A DNA stretch of 64,000 nt from Amia ocellicauda. Lineage: Eukaryota; Chordata; Actinopteri; Amiiformes; Amiidae. The stretch covers positions 13,198,501 through 13,262,500 of the forward strand of contig NC_089867.1 in NCBI RefSeq assembly GCF_036373705.1, read 5' to 3'. The position numbers and the translations under genes are program-made. The notes beneath the pieces were generated by a model. It had not been told where the DNA came from. It ran no database searches and worked only from the letters and a program-made list of their open reading frames with translations. Of the stretch, positions 59,001 to 64,000 are shown piece by piece (position 1 is the first letter of the stretch; every line of letters begins with the position of its first letter).

Positions 59001-62000
59001 GTAATAATAATAAAATGGCAATGGATACTATTTTATGCTATTCAACCTTTCACATTTCTGTTTACATCTGCAACATGCGAAAGCTAAGAGTGTACAGCAA
59101 ATGCTGCTGATCCTTCACAATAATCACATAAAATTAACCATTCCCCATACAATCAAATGTTTTTGTATTCAGTCTTTTAACCTGGTTTAATGATTGGTCT
59201 AGTATGGTAAGGAAGGGTTTCTTTGTGATTTTCTGTATCTTATAACCCAGACATGCTTTACACACCCTTCTATGATTACCCAGAAGGCACTGCTCACAGA
59301 GCTGTCTTGAATTCCAAAGTGTGTGCATTCCGTGCCACAGTTAAGGCACAACATGCTGCTCATGTTTTTCTACCCTGTGTAATGTACAACATTTTGTTTG
59401 ACTAATTGTGCATAATGTACATCTGGAACAATGCTCTTTGTCTGGATCTTGTTGATGTTTATGCAAACTTGCTTTACTCAGCTACGTATTATGTATAAAT
59501 GCAAGAATGTGTTCTTAAAAGAAGAACTTAAAAGGGAAATGTAGAGCTCTCCAAAATCCTATACAGTAAAACTGCAGTACAGTTCTGAAGATGGAATGGG
59601 AATAGATGGCAAAGGTATGATTGTAAAATGAACAGCTGCAAGTACATGGGACAGAAGAGAGCAATGAGATAGACAAACCCGAGTGTGGTAGGAAGGGAGA
59701 GGTTTGGAGTACTTAAGGCTGCTGTAGTTTCTTTGGTCATGGTAAAATCCAGCCTATGAAATGGACACAGCATAAATGTTATGCAAAGCCATGGGCAGAA
59801 CACAGAGCCACAAACCAAATGGAGAGAAATAAATACAATTAAAAATTAAAACATTAAAAACAATAGTATGGACACCATGAACAAGTAGGATGGTGTGATG
59901 CCTGTAAGTAAATATACAAAATAACATTGCTGTTTTCCAAATGAGTCTTAGAAGTTTTAAACTGGCACAGGTCCATGTCATCAAAAAAAAAAAAAAAAAA
60001 AAGAACCTACCCATTTTTTATGGCCTAATAAAATAAAAATAAAAAAATCTCCATGGAGGAATTTACTTAAATTAAATTATAGCCTCAAACCTTTGAACAG
60101 TCAACTGTAACACATGATGTATTGATAAGGAACTTTCTGTTAGTATCATAGGTCACAGCCCACAGAACATTATGGACAATGATCAGACAAGCCTTCAGCA
60201 ATAGCATATTGCTAAAGTTGCACTCTGGTGAAACCTTGAAGAGAATAGCCTACACTTTCAAATTCTCTGAAGCATTAGGTCTACATGTAAAAAAGGCTTG
60301 AACGAATCAACGTCGGAGCATGTGACTGAACATCGCCGCCTCCTGCCCTAACCACACCCATCTCAGTGATGCTGTAGCCGTAAGGGGTGATCTACAATGT
60401 TAGTGCTTCCTTGTTGAGAAAATGCCTATGCCAGTGTTGAACTAACCAACAGGTCCTTCCTGGAGGTGCTAGACACAGGAGTCTTCTTGAGTCCATAAGA
60501 GTCACTGTAAGCAGAGCTCTGTGAGGACAAAATCAGGATCAGAGGTCATAGGCTCAGGGGGATGCATATGGACAGAAACTCTCACACATTGATCATGCGT
60601 TGTGTTAGCTTGAGGTATACGTTAAAGTAACCAACAAGGGCAAGGAAAAAAAGCAGCTTGAAGTTATCAATAACCACCAACACAAACCGTGGAAAAAAAA
60701 GTGGTTAGTAAACCTACATATTCAAGTACATTACATATTCAAGTGTTAGTACAACTACATATTCAGCTTACAAAATGCCCTGCCCCCTCCATTACAATCC
60801 TGGGAAAAAGCTATTTTAACGTATGTCCTTCAATCAGAAACAGCTAAGCAAAGTATCAGCGGGAAGACAGACATGCACCATCTTTCACTGATACAGTTCA
60901 AGATCACTGGTCTGACGAGTCCACTCAATCCTGGAGTGGTTCTGCCAATGCTGCGGTGACTCCAGGGAATCTATAATCAGCTATTGGCACGGCCAGGTTC
61001 TAGGCAAGAAAACTCAAGGCTGCGGTGGGACTCGTCCTGTACTCTTAGTGGTGACTTTAAACAGATAGGCCACATGGAACATGAGGCATTTTCTAAATCA
61101 GTTTTAGATCACTTCCCCTGGCACTTGGGAATGACGCATGCTACTAGTGTTAGAGCAGGCAGACACAGAAGTAGCACAGATCCCATATACTAAATCAATG
61201 ATAATAAATATTTAATAAAACTGTTAACATGGACTATAGTAAGTGACAAGGTAGTATTCATCCCCCAACACCCCCCATGAGATAAACAGGATGCAGTTAC
61301 ATGATCTTCTGATACATTTTATACATGTGTGTAAATGTAAAAGCACTTGAATTCTAGTGTTAGAGCCACACACTCTTATATATGGAACAACAGTTCCCAT
61401 TTATGTACACACAAGCACAGGCATGTTCTGCAAAGGCAGTTTTAGCGTACATACAGATGATCGTGAGCTTTGAACAGAGGACCTGTCCTTATAGCTGTCA
61501 GTCTGAGGGCAAAGGAAAGAACAACGCAAATGAATAGTGATGGTCTCAACAGAATTCAATTATGCAAAATAAACAAAAAACACCTTGCTGTCTTAGCCAT
61601 GCTGACTCCAAAACAGTGAAATACAAGCAAACAAACAATCCAGCAACCAAAAGTAAAACTACTCTCAAAACGTTATATACAAATGTCATAAAACTAAAAC
61701 AAACGAGCTATAAACAGCATTTCACACACAACACACACAGGTATCTGTCTATGTCTTTTGCAAAAAAAATATTTATATATATTAAATATATATTAAATAT
61801 ATTAAACTCTGAGGGGAAAATGTCATTCCAGCATTGAATGTCAGGAAAACAATTCTACGATAAGGTGAAAAAGGTCATGACTACGATTAACACAAGTTTC
61901 CAGATAAAGATATTTTCCAATATACTAAAAGGTCAGAGAAGGGTGAACTCAAACTGCATTGTGTGCTGTGCTAACAAAGTGATTAACTACATCCCAGGGG

Positions 62001-62506
62001 CACCTTATTCCAAGAATCAAAGAATAACTTTCCAACACCCAATCCAGGGCCTCATGCAGTCCTGGTTAGTGTCTTCTGCAATCACAGTAACTTCAACTGT
62101 GTACAGCTGATAACTTCTGTACACCCCCCCTCAATAACACCAACACAGACTTCCAATGAGGGATCTGTTAGGGGTGTTTTCACTCTGCAACCAGTGAAAC
62201 ACAAGTAAGGAAAACAGCACACAAGTGTTTGAGATGATTCTTCTGTGTGAACAGGCACACTCTGCTGTAACTAGCGGGTGGCTTACACAGCCATCTTTAC
62301 ACTCTTACATGGCTTGTGGTTAGTGGCAGATCTCACTCAGCCGGGCAGGCCTACACACACACGGTCATTGACCCACACACAGGAAGCAATGCACCCCACA
62401 CCCCACCCACCACAAGGTCTCTTCTCCGGGTGGTGCTCGCTCGGCTTTTGTGAGTCCCCCCCACATCTCGCAGGGAGGAGGACAGAGAGGTCGAGGAGGA
62501 GGATGG
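38699..62506 (-). CDS. LRRFIP2: LRR FLII-interacting protein 2 (LRRFIP2), 5' end beyond the window
   Basis: Coding exons, 5' to 3': 62414-62506, 61455-61502, 60447-60518, 58243-58290, 58078-58122, 57317-57364, 57128-57184, 52707-52778, 51459-51572, 50461-50505, 49859-49990, 48761-48832, 46103-46273, 45494-45586, 44363-44455, 42760-42861, 41565-41697, 40867-40916, 40617-40737, 39770-39849, 39496-39600, 38699-38809. Joined, they give 634 residues with no stop; the start exons lie to the right of 64000. The C-terminal half is a long coiled coil, with blocks such as [52 protein letters not shown] and the final [22 protein letters not shown]2 binds Flightless-I and Dishevelled, and modulates Wnt, MyD88/TLR4 and NLRP3 signalling in the cytoplasm. 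The paralogue LRRFIP1 is excluded by blocks such as [20 protein letters not shown] and [15 protein letters not shown]. Confidence 0.94.
39940..40386. mobile_element. Tigger/pogo-like MITE
   Basis: A 447-bp non-coding element with inverted ends CAGTAATCCCTC (39940-39951) and GAGGGATTACTG (40375-40386). The right flank is TA; the left TA has changed to CA. Ends of this type are typical of Tigger/pogo-family elements. It lies in a LRRFIP2 intron between exons 39770-39849 and 40617-40737. No transposase. Confidence 0.7.
41935..41959. repeat. TA microsatellite
   Basis: A run of about 12 TA dinucleotides in a LRRFIP2 intron. Confidence 0.85.
47062..47095. repeat. Perfect 12-bp hairpin
   Basis: Arms CTACATCCAGAC (47062-47073) and GTCTGGATGTAG (47084-47095) with a 10-base loop, about 220 bases left of the candidate non-autonomous element. 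Confidence 0.7.
47313..48246. mobile_element. Candidate non-autonomous DNA transposon with TTGCCGGCAA subterminal repeats
   Basis: Imperfect inverted ends: left CCTCATTCACACTGAAA (from 47313) and right TTTCAGTGTGAATGGGG (to about 48245). A shared TAAAG flanks both sides (47308-47312 and 48247-48251), a possible target duplication. The right 180 bases hold several copies of the palindrome TTGCCGGCAA or near variants (about 48075, 48121, 48150, 48191 and 48215), and the left end has TTGCGGGAAAATTGCGGGAA. It lies in the LRRFIP2 intron between 46273 and 48761. Superfamily undetermined (hAT or Harbinger are options). Confidence 0.5.
48761..52778 (-). CDS. LRRFIP2: LRRFIP2 central exons (Ser-rich region to coiled coil)
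   Basis: Exons 52707-52778, 51459-51572, 50461-50505, 49859-49990 and 48761-48832, all phase 0. They encode [14 protein letters not shown]..., [16 protein letters not shown]..., [32 protein letters not shown]...[17 protein letters not shown] and [22 protein letters not shown] and RRGSIV are basophilic-kinase type serine sites (RRxS); phosphorylation is inferred from motif only. Confidence 0.88.
50006..50048. repeat. CA microsatellite beside a LRRFIP2 exon
   Basis: About 20 AC dinucleotides with one CG interruption. On the coding (minus) strand it is a GT tract that ends about 15 bases before the acceptor of exon 49859-49990, so it forms part of the upstream intron end. Confidence 0.85.
53038..54430 (-). 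mobile_element. Dead LINE (CR1/L2-like non-LTR retrotransposon), 5'-truncated or rearranged
   Basis: On the minus strand the 3' end is at about 53041 (tail GAATGGCCTCCTCTCATT, then CTTATGTTCTT). Reverse-transcriptase pieces read [16 protein letters not shown] (about 53943-53990), a FAD box at about 53871-53883, [16 protein letters not shown] (about 53770-53810) and a thumb-type segment ([23 protein letters not shown]). Several frameshifts and stops break it. The adjacent 54062-54424 encodes a different open segment with CHVCRM...CEHCQ cysteine pairs, like the first ORF of such elements. It lies in the LRRFIP2 intron 52779-57127. Confidence 0.75.
54062..54424 (-). pseudogene. LINE ORF1-like fragment with CxxC pairs
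   Basis: An open segment of up to 120 residues with [13 protein letters not shown] and [20 protein letters not shown]: a small zinc-binding-like cluster followed by a leucine-rich helix. It is adjacent to, and on the same strand as, the reverse-transcriptase remnants, but the N-terminal part of the RT is missing between them. I take it as ORF1 of the same dead LINE, with moderate confidence. Confidence 0.45.
54531..54574. repeat. Tandem 10-bp repeat (ACTGGATCCA)
   Basis: Four to five copies of ACTGGATCCA / CCTGGATCCA in a row, at the left edge of the unassigned intron stretch 54575-55770. Confidence 0.85.
55773..56972 (-). mobile_element. Decayed Tc1-like transposon relic
   Basis: Ends match as imperfect inverted repeats: CAGTGCCTTGCAAATGTATT on the left and, on the right read in reverse, CAGTGAATTGCAAAAGTAAT; both are flanked by TA (55771-55772 and 56973-56974). 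Length 1200 bp. Minus-strand remnants of a Tc1 transposase are seen (a SPDLN..IENLW-like region at about 56020-56070 and a decayed C-terminus at 55803-56027) with many frame breaks. It lies in the LRRFIP2 intron, sense to the gene. Confidence 0.8.
57128..62506 (-). CDS. LRRFIP2: LRRFIP2 cassette-exon cluster (Ser/Tyr/Arg-rich, seven short exons)
   Basis: Seven exons of 93, 48, 72, 48, 45, 48 and 57 bp (62414-62506, 61455-61502, 60447-60518, 58243-58290, 58078-58122, 57317-57364, 57128-57184). All start and end at codon boundaries, so any combination keeps the frame. Encoded pieces: [115 protein letters not shown]. The region is low-complexity and alternatively spliced in known LRRFIP2 genes. 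The donor of 58078-58122 (GTTCGT) is weak and the acceptor of 62414-62506 is only fair, so those two are less certain. Confidence 0.75.
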
Positions 62507-64000
62507 CTTCAAAAATCAAAACACACAAATCAGTGACAGAAGAACCACACCTGTAACCTCAATTCAGTTCCAAGAGGCAGGAAACAATAAGAAACTATGC
62601 CACTGTACTGGAGACATACATGTCCCGAAGAAACACCTATAGCCTACTTTTGGCATACTATGAATAAAATCTGCTTGCACATAATGTCTGAAAGGGCAAA
62701 CTCAAGGTGAATAAGTAGGTCTTACTGAGTAGGACATTAACCAGTTTCAAACCATTTCAGGAATGTTTAATGAAAGAAACCATACATAAAAGTATTTCAG
62801 AAAGACAAATTCTCAAAGATGTGTAAACATGTGTCCTCCTTCTTAATGTGTTCCCTAGAACAACCAGATAATGATTACTAATAGGAAGTGAGAGTCTAAA
62901 TAATATAATTTGATTTTAAACTAAAAATGTAAACATAGGTTGTTTCAGTGACTAGGGAATACACTGTGTTTTCTCCCAAAATAGCTTGTGGATGATGCTA
63001 AGGCCCTGTGTTTCCAAGCCCAGCCTCATTTAGCTGTTATTTACTAGCACCACAGAGCATTGCACAACTGTACACATGGATTACATTTCATTGAGAGAGT
63101 GACAAAGAGGAAAACAGAAAAAATAAAAGACTTAAAAGCTCCCTAATAAACCTTTTGGAGGACATAACTTACGCCTGTTCAGCTAGTTGAGTGACTTCTG
63201 ATTTGCCTTTTCAAATTCACCTCCTCTAACTGATGGACTATTAAAAGATCAAAGCAACAGCAAACAGAGGGCCGTTCTGACACCAATTAGGAATTTAATC
63301 TCCGGAGAGCACGATATCAGCGGAGAGATACATTTCAGAGGGGTATCTGATGTGCAGACACAGCTCAGAACTCAGTGTTACCAAGGGTATCCAGGCTCCA
63401 AGAGCAATGCAAGCTCAAAACACCTGAGCAGTATAAATCAGTGCAATGGCATTCGATCCATTATCTCAGGGTCTGAATTCCTGTCAGATGTGTGTGTGTG
63501 TATGAGTGTGTTTGTCTCTTTTTGTGAGAATCTGCCAGTTAAGACAGGTTTAGCATATTTACGCGTTTCTTTCCAAGAAGTCTGTGTTGACTGTCTTAGT
63601 GTGCAACTGTTTTTAATTAGAAACATCCAGCTGGTCCTCCCCACAGTAATCAGGTATTGCCTTACGCTGGCACACTGAGAGATGAACAGGACAGAGAACT
63701 AGCCAGGACAGAGGCATTGGGGGTAGGGGGTAGTAGTTCAGAATTGCACAATATTCAAGGGTGTGGGATGAACTATCAACTTTACTGCCGGCCATGTGCA
63801 TCAGGAAAGCTGTACCCAGCGGGAGCTCTCTCTCCCCATCGCCCATTAAACTGTCCTCTGGTCTCCGGCTAGGGGGCCAGGGAGAGCCAAGCTGTAGTTT
63901 CACAGCTTCACTCCTTTGATGCAAGCTTTGCTGTACAGGACTTACAGACAGGACTCCAGCTCCCTCTGCCATGAGCTCTGCCTTGAATGTCCTGGCACTG
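62507..64000. other. LRRFIP2 upstream intron / window edge
   Basis: No certain exon. A strong minus-strand donor (TCT|GTAAGT at 63946/63945) is preceded by an open frame to the window edge that includes ATG at 63972 (MAEGAGVLS). It could be an alternative first coding exon or the end of an exon starting beyond 64000. The donor is phase 0, like the next exon. Confidence 0.3.

Noticed and set aside
63181..63225. Possible LRRFIP2 exon ending at a GTAAGT donor at about 63171
   Set aside because: No acceptor gives an open phase-0 frame resembling the family; two of the three frames contain stops.

Overview
The window is nuclear DNA of a ray-finned fish. Evidence: multi-exon vertebrate genes with GT..AG introns, fish-type Tc1/mariner transposons, a LINE whose 3' tail is widespread in fish genomes, and an AT-rich background with microsatellites. 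I cannot name the species. The gene order TRANK1 - MLH1 - LRRFIP2 is the conserved vertebrate block known from human 3p22, so this is an ordinary, well-preserved syntenic region and not a gene island. No virus, CRISPR array, tRNA or rRNA was recognised.

Layout. (1) 1-2643: 3' flank and probable 3' UTR of TRANK1. (2) 2644-25935, minus strand: complete TRANK1, rebuilt here as 23 coding exons plus a 5' non-coding exon. All intron phases agree and give about 2916 residues: TPR, ankyrin repeats, a complete set of SF1A (UvrD-like) helicase motifs split over several exons, then a long helical/TPR C-terminal half. (3) 25936-27974: divergent intergenic region with the two promoters. The MLH1 promoter is a near-identical tandem duplication with 120-bp period. 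The mammalian neighbour EPM2AIP1 is not present. (4) 27975-36245, plus strand: complete MLH1 in 19 exons, 744 residues. (5) 36246-38698: convergent 3' region with a LINE scrap. (6) 38699-62506 and beyond, minus strand: LRRFIP2 without its 5' end. 22 coding exons encode the FLII-interacting coiled-coil region and a run of short in-frame Ser/Tyr/Arg-rich cassette exons.

Mobile DNA sits in introns: two copies of one Tc1 (DD34E) family in opposite orientation (TRANK1 intron, MLH1 intron 7), one Tc1/mariner with an uninterrupted 346-residue transposase and DD36E spacing (TRANK1 first coding intron), a decayed Tc1 relic, a dead LINE, a Tigger-like MITE and a candidate unclassified non-autonomous element (LRRFIP2 introns).

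The three host genes are not one pathway. MLH1 is DNA mismatch repair, LRRFIP2 is cytoplasmic FLII/Dishevelled/MyD88 signalling, and TRANK1 is a poorly characterised helicase-like protein. The most interesting items are the intact DD36E-type transposon, the duplicated MLH1 promoter and the cassette-exon array of LRRFIP2. I found no convincing wholly new biological system. Exon boundaries were read by eye and may be off by a base or so.
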